40,562 nt of DNA from Lachnospiraceae bacterium (GTDB lineage: Bacteria; Bacillota; Clostridia; Lachnospirales; Lachnospiraceae): contig RYVZ01000028.1 in the NCBI GenBank assembly GCA_003979345.1, positions 5,405 to 45,966 on the forward strand. The letters run 5' to 3'. Below are positions 1 to 7,605 of this stretch, piece after piece. The notes below the pieces were generated by a model. That model made no database searches, was not told where the DNA came from, and saw only the letters and a list, made by a program, of their open reading frames with translations. How positions within the stretch are numbered: position 1 is the stretch's first letter; each line of letters begins with the position of its first letter. Both the position numbers and the translations under genes were made by a program.

Positions 1-1547
1 CGACGAACGACACGACGAAGCAGGAGATTCAGGACAAGATCGACGAGGCATTGCGCGACGCGGGGATCGGAAGCGACGTGACTGTGACAGTGGGAGATTT
101 TGGAAAGGAGAACGCGACTACAAGCATGACAGGAAGCATCGGCGGAACGGTAACGATTGCAAGCGGAAGCGCAACGGAGAACGTCACGATCGACAAGCCG
201 ATCGCGAAGCTGCCGAAGACGGACGCGGAGAAAGTTGCGGACGCGAAGAAAGTCGTGGAAGACGTGCTGTCGAACTATACAGCGACGAACGACACGACGA
301 AGCAGGAGATTCAGGACAAGATCGACGAGGCATTGCGTGATGCGGGGATCGGAAGCGACGTGACTGCAACGGTGAGCAGTTTCAATAAGACGAACGCAAC
401 CTCAGGCGCGGCAGGAAGTATCGGCGGAAACATCTCCGTTGCAAGCGGAAGCGCAACGGAAAACGTGACGATCGACAAGCCGATCGCGAAGCTTCCCGAT
501 ACGAGCGGAGGAAATTCAGGCAGCTCCGACGGTAACACCGGAAACGGTAATGCAGGCGGAAGTACCGGAAACGGCGGCAGTGCGGGTAACGGCGGTACGG
601 GAAACACCGGAGGGATCGGCGGCAATAACGGAAATATCATAGCGGAGGTCATTACACAGGACAGCACGCCGGAGGCGGGATTTGCAACGCCTGCGGAGGA
701 ATTGGCGGATTCTTCGCTGACGGCAGAAGAGAAGCAGCAGGCGCAGGACGGAACGGACATCAGGATCATTCTGCATGTGGAAGACGCATCGGCTCGTGTC
801 AGCGCGTCCGAGAAGGCTGTCGTCGAGGCAAACCTCCAAGGCTATACGGTCGGACAGTATTTGGATATCAGTCTGTATAAACTGGTTGGACAGAGCCGCA
901 CGCAGATCACGGAGACGACAGGAAAGATCAGAATTACGCTTGAAATACCGGAAAGCCTGCGGCTTTCGGATACAAACGGCTCAAATGCAGGAAATGCCGG
1001 ACATGCAGACGGCGGCACAGATGCCGCGGATGCCGAAACGCCGCAGATACGGCAGTTTGCGATCCTGCGCGTTCATGACGGACAGACGCAGATTCTGCCC
1101 GATCTTGATGATCAAGCCGATACGGTCACGATTGAGACAGACCGCTTCTCCACATATGTTCTTGTTTTTCTGGACAAGGAAGCAGATGATGAGAGCGGCA
1201 TGAATCAAACCGGAACGGAGGAGCAAAGCACTGCCGGAACGGGCACTGCGGCGGGAGGCGGAAAAGACGACGAACCGAAGACAGGGGAAGTATCGCCAAT
1301 CCAACTGTATGCGACGCTTTCCATGATAGCGGGCTTTACATACCTTCTTGCCTACTTTGCAGACCGCAGAAGAGGAATGTCGGAGGAGACGAAAAAAGAA
1401 CTTGTTTCCAAGCTGATCGTGTGGGCGAAGAAAGGAAAACTCATGCGCAGATATCTTGCGCTTGCCGCAATCTTTATGCTGCTTGTTTACTATCATAGCA
1501 TTGGCAAAAAGACGAACGTGGAGTGGAAAGAAGTTTACGAAAAATAG
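1..1547 (+). CDS. Repeat-containing cell-surface protein, C-terminal part (5' end off window)
   Basis: The reading frame is open from base 3, so this is the 3' end of a longer gene and the true start is not visible. About 515 codons are seen. They begin with one and a partial second copy of a 94-residue repeat, then a Gly/Asn/Ser-rich linker (roughly bases 500-640). Next is a folded region (about 640-1180) resembling the beta-rich C-terminal domain common in Lachnospiraceae surface proteins, including the stretch FSTYVLVF. After an acidic linker comes EPKTG, which resembles an LPXTG-type sorting motif without the leading Leu, and then a hydrophobic segment. Unlike a normal sorting signal, about 65 more residues follow, with a Lys/Arg-rich stretch and a second membrane segment (LALAAIFMLLVYY). 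Inference: an exported, membrane- or wall-anchored adhesin-like protein. Its ligand is unknown. Confidence 0.75.
   Translation, partial: TNDTTKQEIQDKIDEALRDAGIGSDVTVTVGDFGKENATTSMTGSIGGTVTIASGSATENVTIDKPIAKLPKTDAEKVADAKKVVEDVLSNYTATNDTTKQEIQDKIDEALRDAGIGSDVTATVSSFNKTNATSGAAGSIGGNISVASGSATENVTIDKPIAKLPDTSGGNSGSSDGNTGNGNAGGSTGNGGSAGNGGTGNTGGIGGNNGNIIAEVITQDSTPEAGFATPAEELADSSLTAEEKQQAQDGTDIRIILHVEDASARVSASEKAVVEANLQGYTVGQYLDISLYKLVGQSRTQITETTGKIRITLEIPESLRLSDTNGSNAGNAGHADGGTDAADAETPQIRQFAILRVHDGQTQILPDLDDQADTVTIETDRFSTYVLVFLDKEADDESGMNQTGTEEQSTAGTGTAAGGGKDDEPKTGEVSPIQLYATLSMIAGFTYLLAYFADRRRGMSEETKKELVSKLIVWAKKGKLMRRYLALAAIFMLLVYYHSIGKKTNVEWKEVYEK
3..498 (+). repeat. 282-bp (94-residue) tandem repeat in surface protein gene
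   Basis: Bases 1-82 recur at 283-364 with only two visible differences in that stretch. The period is 282 bp, or 94 codons. The shared protein core runs from TNDTTKQEIQDKIDEALRDA through SGSATENVTIDKPIAKLP. The second copy diverges in its middle part and then enters the Gly-rich linker, so it is the last copy of the array. More copies probably lie upstream of the window. Near-identity at DNA level suggests recent duplication or homogenisation. Confidence 0.9.
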
Positions 1548-1599
1548 AGACAAGCAGGATTTTCGCAGAGGAAGATTCATATTATAAAATCGCAGGAGA

Positions 1600-1636
1600 G
1601 GGCACTTCCGGGCATGCGTCCGGAAGCGCCCTTTTT
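1600..1636 (+). terminator. Rho-independent terminator of the surface protein gene
   Basis: A 12-bp stem (left arm 1600-1611, right arm 1620-1631, one G:U pair) with an 8-nt loop is followed by five T residues. It lies about 50 bases after the stop codon. Confidence 0.85.
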
Positions 1637-1697
1637 GGATCAGACTTATGTGTGTATGGGGTTTGTGCCGCGGATCGTTATGGTTTCCAGTTTTGTG

Positions 1698-1738
1698 TTG
1701 ACTTTTTTACCATACAAAAATATGATGGTTCTTAAAGA
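1698..1738 (+). promoter_or_regulatory. Sigma-A promoter with a palindrome at the start point
   Basis: TTGACT (1698-1703), a 17-bp spacer and TATGAT (1721-1726) make a good vegetative promoter. Immediately downstream, GTTCTT-A-AAGAAC (about 1729-1741) is a perfect inverted repeat over the expected transcription start. It is a candidate repressor operator. Its orientation (GTTC..GAAC) is opposite to the Gram-positive LexA box (GAAC..GTTC). The promoter would serve the gene starting near 1846, with a leader of about 110 nt. Confidence 0.65.
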
Positions 1739-1845
1739 ACGTCACAATGGAAAAACAGGAGTTATTGGGAAAAGCCGGATGACGGTCAGGCATACCGGTG
1801 ATTGGCGGCATGGAGTGCCGGTGCGGAGAGGAGACTTTGGGACGC

Positions 1846-2307
1846 ATGGAGAAAAAGAATACAGAAGAGAACAGACAGTTTCCGGCACAGGAGAAAGGGG
1901 AACAGAATACGGAAGAAAGTATACTGCCACTGTTTGCGGCACAGGGAGGCGCAGAGCAGGAACAATTTATACGAGAGCTCCGTGCTCTGCTAAAAGACAA
2001 ATCGCTTTCGGACGAGCAGAAGTTACAGGAAATGGAGCGTCCGGTGTGGGAGCTGATACGGATGTTTCAGGGAAAGGACTTTACGACAGCGAAAGGGTTG
2101 GAATATTGTTATGGCGTCAAAGGAAATGAGATTTTCGTGAACCGCAAATCTAAGTCCATCACGCGTTCGACCGTGAAGTTGTCCTTAAAAAGCCTGATCG
2201 TCATACGCGCGCAGGGGCGTGATGTTGACGGACCGAAGATGCTCGGCACGTTCGGTGCGAGCTATTTGTATCCGGTCTTTGATCATATGGGCTTGCTTCA
2301 CGATTAA
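1846..2307 (+). CDS. Conserved-looking protein of unknown function
   Basis: I do not recognise a named family. From ATG 1846 the product is 153 residues. A GTG at 1798 and an ATG at 1810 are in frame, but 1846 has the purine-rich AGGAG at 1829-1833 upstream. The N-terminal 30 residues are polar and Glu/Gln-rich. The middle is helical and charged (LLKDKSLSDEQKLQEMER). The C-terminal half looks like a compact domain: KGLEYCYGVKGNEIFVNRKS, then SITRSTVKLSLKSLI, then GPKMLGTFGASYLYPVF. The SITRSTV helix followed by a Gly-rich turn could be a helix-turn-helix-like DNA-binding fold, but this is speculation. It has its own promoter and sits upstream of hisS. Confidence 0.7.
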   Translation: MEKKNTEENRQFPAQEKGEQNTEESILPLFAAQGGAEQEQFIRELRALLKDKSLSDEQKLQEMERPVWELIRMFQGKDFTTAKGLEYCYGVKGNEIFVNRKSKSITRSTVKLSLKSLIVIRAQGRDVDGPKMLGTFGASYLYPVFDHMGLLHD

Positions 2308-2355
2308 AAAAAGTGTAGAATCAAGGGAGCGCTTTCATCAGCGTTTCCTGAAAGA

Positions 2356-2384
2356 TTGACAAGCACTGCGTCTGAAAGAAGAAT
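2356..2384 (+). promoter_or_regulatory. Possible promoter for hisS
   Basis: TTGACA (2356-2361) is a perfect -35 box. The -10 box at 17-bp spacing (AAGAAT, 2379-2384) is weak, and AATAAT lies slightly further on. The leader is too short for a T-box, and no T-box sequence was seen. Confidence 0.35.
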
Positions 2385-2435
2385 AATACTGCCGTCAGAC
2401 AAAAGTTTACGGGCATAGAAAGGACAGGTAAGGGA

Positions 2436-3767
2436 ATGGCACTCAGTAAAAAGCCGGTAACGGGTATGAGAGATATTCTGCCTGCGGAAATGCAGGTCAG
2501 GGATTATGTGATTGGCGTGATCAAGGAAACTTATGCGAAATTCGGATTTACTTCGATTGAGACGCCCTGCGTGGAGCATATTGAAAATCTGACCAATAAA
2601 CAGGGCGGTGAAAATGAAAAACTAATATTTAAGATTCTAAAGCGCGGGGAAAAGCTTGCTGCGGCGCTTAAGTGCGGGAGTGGGCAGATGGGGAAAGAGC
2701 AGGATGGCGCACAAACGAACGACGCACCACGGGACGGCGCAGCTTTTGCAGCAGATTTCGATCTTGCGGACGGCGGTTTGCGCTACGATCTGACTGTGCC
2801 GCTCGTGCGCTACTATTCCAACCATACCAATGAGCTTCCCTCCCCGTTTAAGGCACTGCAGATCGGGAACGTGTGGCGTGCGGACAGACCGCAGAAAGGG
2901 CGCTACCGCCAGTTCATGCAGTGTGATATTGATATTTTGGGCGAGCCGACGAACTTGGCGGAGATCGAACTGATCCTTGCGACGACAACAACGCTCGGAA
3001 AACTCGGTTTCCGGGGATTCCAGATCCGTATCAACGACCGCCGCATCTTAAAGGCGATGGCGGCATACAGCGGCTTTCCGGAAGATACCTACGATCAGGT
3101 CTTTATTATTTTAGATAAGATGGATAAAATCGGCGCGGACGGCGTTGCATCGGAGCTTGTGGAAAGCGGCTTTTCCAAAGAAAGCGCCGAACGTTACATG
3201 GCGCTGTTTGAAGGACTAAAGCAGGCGCCGGACGGGATCGCCTATCTGACGGAAACACTTGGCGGCTTTATGGAGTCTGAAGTTGCAGGGAACTTAACGG
3301 AGATCATTGCCGGAGTCGGCGCGACAAAATGCTCCGATTTTGAGCTGGTGTTTGATCCGACGCTCGTGCGCGGCATGTCCTACTATACCGGAACGATTTT
3401 TGAGATCGCGATGCCGGAGCTTGGCATCAGCTGCGGGGGCGGCGGGCGCTATGATAAGATGGTCGGGAAATTTACCGGTAACGATGTACCGGCGTGCGGC
3501 TTTTCCATCGGGTTTGAGCGTATCATCCTGATCCTGACGGAAAAGGGATTTACCGTTCCGAATCTAAAAAAAGAAGCGTATCTCATTGAAAAAGGACTGC
3601 CGACAGAACGCCTCTGCGAAGTCATCGCACAGGCACAGAAACAGCGGGAGAGCGGTGTACAGGTGCTTGTCGCGCGCATGAATAAAAATAAAAAGTTCCA
3701 GAAAGAACAGCTTGCGGAGCAGGGATATACACAGATTCAGGAGTTTTACACAAATCCGTTACAGTGA
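2436..3767 (+). CDS. hisS: Histidine--tRNA ligase (HisRS)
   Basis: Class II aminoacyl-tRNA synthetase that charges tRNA-His in the cytoplasm. The 443-residue product has the expected signatures: motif 2 (RYDLTVPLVRY near residue 116 and RADRPQKGRYRQF near 148), the histidine-specific LVRGMSYYTG (about 310), GGGGRYDKM, and motif 3 GFSIGFERI (about 355). A short anticodon-binding region ends with VLVARMNKNKKFQKEQL. Between the motif 1 region and motif 2 (about residues 75-108) there is a polar, low-complexity stretch (GSGQMGKEQDGAQTNDAP and onward) that looks longer than usual for the family. The gene is followed by an acetyltransferase remnant and then aspS. The hisS-aspS pairing is common in Firmicutes. 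Confidence 0.95.
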   Translation: MALSKKPVTGMRDILPAEMQVRDYVIGVIKETYAKFGFTSIETPCVEHIENLTNKQGGENEKLIFKILKRGEKLAAALKCGSGQMGKEQDGAQTNDAPRDGAAFAADFDLADGGLRYDLTVPLVRYYSNHTNELPSPFKALQIGNVWRADRPQKGRYRQFMQCDIDILGEPTNLAEIELILATTTTLGKLGFRGFQIRINDRRILKAMAAYSGFPEDTYDQVFIILDKMDKIGADGVASELVESGFSKESAERYMALFEGLKQAPDGIAYLTETLGGFMESEVAGNLTEIIAGVGATKCSDFELVFDPTLVRGMSYYTGTIFEIAMPELGISCGGGGRYDKMVGKFTGNDVPACGFSIGFERIILILTEKGFTVPNLKKEAYLIEKGLPTERLCEVIAQAQKQRESGVQVLVARMNKNKKFQKEQLAEQGYTQIQEFYTNPLQ

Positions 3768-3768
3768 T

Positions 3769-3986
3769 CATGCGCCTGTTATCAATGAACTTAACCTGTA
3801 TCATTCTGATATTAACGGAAGCGGCTCGTTGGATTGGTTTCTTAGGGAGTCCAACTATGAGAAGTGGCTCAAAAAGGTCATGGACGATATCGATATTGCA
3901 AATATTCACCGACAAAGGTATCGGCATTAACCTATCGTACAAAGATACCGGATCAGAAGAGAGGCATAGGATCAGGAGATCAATAG
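3769..3986 (+). pseudogene. Decayed GNAT acetyltransferase fragment
   Basis: No intact gene fits between hisS and aspS. Reading from about 3769 gives INGSGSLDWF, NYEKWLKKVMDD and DIDIANI. This is the pattern seen in Clostridial GNAT acetyltransferases (GSGxLD..., xYxxWL, then ANIPxxxVPALTY). Near 3905-3912 the frame breaks. A different frame continues as TKVSALTYRTKIPDQKRGIG and stops at 3984-3986, well before the acetyl-CoA-binding motif would be complete. The fragment lacks a start, an RBS and most of the fold. Seen: two frames carrying consecutive family-like pieces. Inferred: a frameshifted, truncated remnant. Confidence 0.5.
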
Positions 3987-4068
3987 AGTTTACGGATTGG
4001 CAGCTTTAGTATAAAAGTGATTGGAAACACGAGTCCGAAAAGAGAGAAAAAGAAAAGAGGTTATCGAC

Positions 4069-5868
4069 ATGGCTGAGACATTAAAGGGATGGAAGCGCAC
4101 GCACCGCTGTGCGGAATTAAATACGGGAAACGCCGGAGAGACCGTGACCGTTATGGGATGGGTGCAGAAGCAGAGAAATAAGGGCGGCATTATTTTTGTG
4201 GACCTGCGTGACCGCTCAGGGATCTTGCAGATCATTTTTGAGGAGAGCGACTGCGGCAGCGAAAGCTTTGCGAAGGCGGAGCGCATGCGCAGCGAATTTG
4301 TCATTGCCGTTGTCGGCAGGGTCGAAAAGCGAGCGGGTGCGGTCAATGAGAACCTCGCAACCGGGGAGATTGAGGTGCGCGCGAAAGAGGTGCGGATCCT
4401 TTCGGAGTCGGAAACGCCGCCGTTCCCGATTGAGGCGGATTCTAAGACGAAAGAGGAGATCCGCTTAAAGTATCGTTATCTTGACTTGAGAAGACCCGAC
4501 TTACAGGAAAAGCTCATGCTGCGCAGCCGGATCGTGACGACGATGCGGAACTTCATGGCGAAAGAGGGGTTTGTGGAGGTGGAGACGCCGGTCTTATGCA
4601 AATCGACGCCGGAGGGCGCAAGGGATTACCTTGTGCCGAGCCGTGTGCATCCGGGTTCTTTTTACGCGCTTCCGCAGTCCCCGCAGCTTTTTAAGCAACT
4701 TCTCATGTGTTCGGGGTTTGACCGGTATTTTCAGATCGCGAGATGCTTCCGCGATGAGGACTTGCGCGCGGACAGGCAGCCGGAATTTACGCAGGCGGAT
4801 ATGGAGTTCTCGTTTGTCGATGTGGATGATGTTTTAGAAGTCAATGAACGGTTGATTCAGACGGTGTGCCGGGAGGCGGTCGGGCATGAGGTTTCCCTTC
4901 CGCTGCCGCGTATGAAATGGATCGATGCGATGAACCGCTTTGGTTCGGATAAGCCGGACACCCGTTTCGGCATGGAGCTGACCGATGTGTCGGAGGTTGT
5001 CAAAGGATGCGGGTTCGGCGTGTTTACGTCCGCACTGGAAAGCGGCGGTTCCGTCCGCGGATTATGCGTGAAAGGGCAGGCGGCGATGCCGCGCAAGAAG
5101 ATCGACGCGCTTGTCGATATGGCAAAGGGCAGCGGTGCGAAGGGACTTGCTTATTTATGTATTGAGGAAGACGGCAGCTATAAGTCTTCGTTTGCCAAGT
5201 TTATGACGCAGGAGCAGTTGGAGGCGCTTGTGCAGGCAATGGGCGGCGAGAAGGGCGATCTGCTGCTGTTTGCGGCTGATAAAAATAAGATCGTATGGAA
5301 CGTGCTCGGACAGCTCCGGTTAGAGCTCGGGCATCAGCTTGGGCTGATCGATGAGAATCGGTTTGATTTTCTCTGGATCACGGAATTTCCGCTGCTTGAG
5401 TGGAGCGATGAGGAAAACCGCTTCATGGCGATGCACCATCCGTTCACGATGCCGATGGAGGAGGACTGGGAATACATTGATTCCGCCCCCGGACGCGTGC
5501 GCGCCAAGGCGTATGACATTGTCTTAAACGGCGTGGAGCTCGGCGGCGGGTCTGTCAGGATCCATCAGAATGAGATTCAGGAGAAGATGTTTGAGGTGCT
5601 TGGTTTTACAAAGGAGCAGGCGTGGAGCCAGTTCGGTTTCCTGTTGAGCGCATTTCAGTACGGCGTACCGCCTCATGCAGGGCTTGCGTATGGTCTGGAC
5701 CGTTTTGTCATGCTGCTCGTCCATGCGGATAATATCCGTGAGGTGATTGCATTCCCGAAGGTGAAGGACGCGTCCTGTCTGATGAGCGAGGCGCCGGACG
5801 TCGTATCAGAAAAACAGCTTGAAGAGCTTGGGATCGGTATTCTGCCGTCTGCTGACAATAAAGAATGA
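4069..5868 (+). CDS. aspS: Aspartate--tRNA ligase (bacterial type)
   Basis: Class II synthetase that charges tRNA-Asp. ATG 4069 is chosen because GAGG lies 8 nt upstream and the product then begins MAETLKGWKRTHRC, as expected. A TTG 48 bases earlier is also in frame. The 599-residue length fits the bacterial form. In order: an N-terminal OB fold (GGIIFVDLRDRSG), motif 1 region (FVEVETPVL), the SPQLFKQLLM stretch, motif 2 (RCFRDEDLRADRQPEFTQ), the inserted GAD domain in the middle, and motif 3 (YGLDRFVMLL) near the C-terminus. The PPTase gene starts only 9 bases after the stop codon, suggesting co-transcription. Confidence 0.96.
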   Translation: MAETLKGWKRTHRCAELNTGNAGETVTVMGWVQKQRNKGGIIFVDLRDRSGILQIIFEESDCGSESFAKAERMRSEFVIAVVGRVEKRAGAVNENLATGEIEVRAKEVRILSESETPPFPIEADSKTKEEIRLKYRYLDLRRPDLQEKLMLRSRIVTTMRNFMAKEGFVEVETPVLCKSTPEGARDYLVPSRVHPGSFYALPQSPQLFKQLLMCSGFDRYFQIARCFRDEDLRADRQPEFTQADMEFSFVDVDDVLEVNERLIQTVCREAVGHEVSLPLPRMKWIDAMNRFGSDKPDTRFGMELTDVSEVVKGCGFGVFTSALESGGSVRGLCVKGQAAMPRKKIDALVDMAKGSGAKGLAYLCIEEDGSYKSSFAKFMTQEQLEALVQAMGGEKGDLLLFAADKNKIVWNVLGQLRLELGHQLGLIDENRFDFLWITEFPLLEWSDEENRFMAMHHPFTMPMEEDWEYIDSAPGRVRAKAYDIVLNGVELGGGSVRIHQNEIQEKMFEVLGFTKEQAWSQFGFLLSAFQYGVPPHAGLAYGLDRFVMLLVHADNIREVIAFPKVKDASCLMSEAPDVVSEKQLEELGIGILPSADNKE

Positions 5869-5877
5869 CGGTGACGC

Positions 5878-6708
5878 ATGAAAGTTTATCTGCTGGAACT
5901 CCTGTCCATACCGGAACATGAGATCACGAAATATGAGCATGTATTGGATGAGGACAGGAGAAAAAGGATCGCAAGGTATCAAAGGAGCGCAGACAAACGG
6001 CGCTCCTTTGGTGCGGGAATGATACTTTCCTACGCATGGAGAAAGCAATTCGGGGAGCGGGCGCTGCCGAAGATCATGCGGAATGAAAGCGGGAAGCCAT
6101 GCTTCTTTGGTGAGAAGATGCCGTTTAGCCTGTCGCATTCCGGTCGCTATGCGGCGTGCGTGCTCGGAACAGAGACGGAAAATGCGCTCGGGCTGGACAT
6201 TCAGGAGCCGCGCGCGGTGCGCGGCGGGGCAGCCGAACGTTTTTGCTCTGCGGGAGAGAGGGAACAGATTCGGGCAGGCGAGGATTTCTGCCTGATCTGG
6301 AGCAGGAAGGAAAGCCTTGCGAAATATTTGGGCAGCGGTCTTGGCGGCGATCCGCGCCTGCTTGACACGGCAGGGCAGGAAGCGAAAGCTGTTTCGCCGG
6401 ATCGTGATCCTGAGGATGGCATTCTGGAACCGCGTTTATTGCAGACGGCGGAAGTTGTTTCGCCGGATCGTGAGTCTGAGGATGATATGATGAAACCGCA
6501 TTTGTTGCAGACAGCGGAAGCTGTTTCGCCGAACAGTCAGCCGGAGAATGATGCGAAACTGCATTTATTGCAGACGGCTCAGGGCAGCGCGCATCTATGG
6601 TCATGTATGACGGAGGACGGCTATGCGGTCAGCGTCTGCGCGGACAAGCCTGTGCCGTGCAGTCTTGTTTTTTTGAGCTGGGGGCAGATAAAAAAAGAAT
6701 TGTTTTAA
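5878..6708 (+). CDS. 4'-phosphopantetheinyl transferase, Sfp type, with internal repeat insertion
   Basis: Transfers the phosphopantetheine arm of CoA to carrier proteins. Both family signatures are present: GLDIQ (Mg-binding GxDxE/Q type, about residue 105) and WSRKESLAKY (WxxKExxxK, about 141-150). PFSLSHSGRYA (about 82-92) precedes them. The product has 276 residues, about 50 more than typical Sfp proteins. The excess lies between the WxxKE helix and the final beta strands (SCMTEDGYAVSVC). It consists of about three tandem copies of a 21-26-residue unit beginning LLxTA and containing VSPDR. The start overlaps no strong RBS, and the gene follows aspS by 9 bp, so translation may be coupled. 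Whether it serves ACP (AcpS-like) or a biosynthetic carrier cannot be told. Confidence 0.85.
   Translation: MKVYLLELLSIPEHEITKYEHVLDEDRRKRIARYQRSADKRRSFGAGMILSYAWRKQFGERALPKIMRNESGKPCFFGEKMPFSLSHSGRYAACVLGTETENALGLDIQEPRAVRGGAAERFCSAGEREQIRAGEDFCLIWSRKESLAKYLGSGLGGDPRLLDTAGQEAKAVSPDRDPEDGILEPRLLQTAEVVSPDRESEDDMMKPHLLQTAEAVSPNSQPENDAKLHLLQTAQGSAHLWSCMTEDGYAVSVCADKPVPCSLVFLSWGQIKKELF
6358..6600 (+). repeat. In-frame tandem repeat inside the PPTase gene
   Basis: Units start at about 6358, 6436, 6502 and 6565, with periods of 78, 66 and 63 bp. Each begins with codons for LLxTA and includes a VSPDR/VSPNS core followed by an acidic stretch. The last unit is partial (LLQTAQGSAHLW). The reading frame is kept throughout. 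The unit DNA differs by scattered substitutions and small in-frame length changes, so the array is not brand new. Confidence 0.85.
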
Positions 6709-6736
6709 GTTGTATAGTGAGAGAAAGGAATTAAAG

Positions 6737-7420
6737 ATGGGGACGATCACGATCTTACCGGAAACAACGAAAAATCCGATCACGCTGATGGGCGTTCGCG
6801 CAGGCGTTTGCTGGAATTCGGATATCACGGATGACGAAAAGAATTATAAGCGCGGCATGAACTGTATTAAGTCGGGTCATGGAAGGGTCATGGAATATGT
6901 GAATGTGGAAATGATACTCGACGGTTATTCTGCCAGAGTCATCCGCGAATGGTACACGCATATCGGCGCCCTGCCGACGCGCCTGCAGGCCTCCACAAGA
7001 TATATCAATTATTCGAAGAACGGTTTTTCCTATGTGACGCCGAAGACGATCGCGGACAATGGAGCGGCAAAGGTAAAATGGGACGGGCTCATGGAACATA
7101 TCAGAACGGAGCTTTCTTCGCTGGAAAACGATTATGGTATTCCGAAGGAGGACGTTGCGAACGGTCTGCCGCTCGGTATGACAACGAAGATCGTGGACAG
7201 GCGGAATCTGCGCAGTCTGGTCGATATGAGCCATCAGAGAAAGTGTTACCGGGCGTATTGGGAATACCGGGAGCTGTTTGAGGATATGGAAAAAGCGCTG
7301 AATGATTATTCGGAGGAATGGGCATGGGTGACGGAACATTTGTTCGTGCCGAAGTGCCAACTGATCGGGCATTGTCCTGAGAGCAAGCCGTGCGGTAAGG
7401 TTTCCTTCCGTAACAGTTAA
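6737..7420 (+). CDS. thyX: FAD-dependent thymidylate synthase, divergent ThyX
   Basis: ThyX makes dTMP from dUMP using FAD, NADPH and methylene-THF. ATG 6737 has AGAAAGGA about 7 nt upstream and is preferred to the in-frame TTG at 6710. The product has 227 residues. Family landmarks are SGHGRVMEYVNVEM (SGHxxVxE, about 46-59), a dUMP-side ASTRY (85-89) and NLRSLVDMSHQRKC followed by YWEYREL (about 157-180). The canonical RHRxxSxxxxSxR signature is not intact: the corresponding segment reads REWYTHIGALPTRLQASTRY. I believe this variant occurs in Clostridial ThyX homologues, but I could not check it. The call therefore rests on overall pattern rather than the diagnostic motif. Confidence 0.8.
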   Translation: MGTITILPETTKNPITLMGVRAGVCWNSDITDDEKNYKRGMNCIKSGHGRVMEYVNVEMILDGYSARVIREWYTHIGALPTRLQASTRYINYSKNGFSYVTPKTIADNGAAKVKWDGLMEHIRTELSSLENDYGIPKEDVANGLPLGMTTKIVDRRNLRSLVDMSHQRKCYRAYWEYRELFEDMEKALNDYSEEWAWVTEHLFVPKCQLIGHCPESKPCGKVSFRNS

Positions 7421-7605
7421 GACAGATCTCTGTATGGTACTTCATTCCACTTAGATTACTGCCAGAATTACTGCCAAAATCAACAAAAACAGTTGCATAA
7501 TTTTGTCAATTATGATAGACTGTTTCACGTCGGCAAACATTTGTCCGCGACACAAAAACAAAAAGGTGCTGTGGCAAGCAGCTTGCGATATGCAGGGGTG
7601 TAGGA

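Noticed and set aside
516..769. Minus-strand open frames opposite the surface protein gene.
   Set aside because: They mirror the Gly-rich repeat coding strand and have no RBS.
1748..1783. Short ten-codon upstream frame in the leader of the 1846 gene.
   Set aside because: No RBS evidence and nothing distinctive in composition.
2308..2435. T-box or other riboswitch before hisS.
   Set aside because: The leader is short and lacks a T-box sequence and a terminator stem.
7580..7594. AGCTTGCGATATGCA occurs upstream of both pheB (7580) and lgt (38050).
   Set aside because: A 15-base match between two places in 40 kb is close to the chance expectation, and the flanks do not match.
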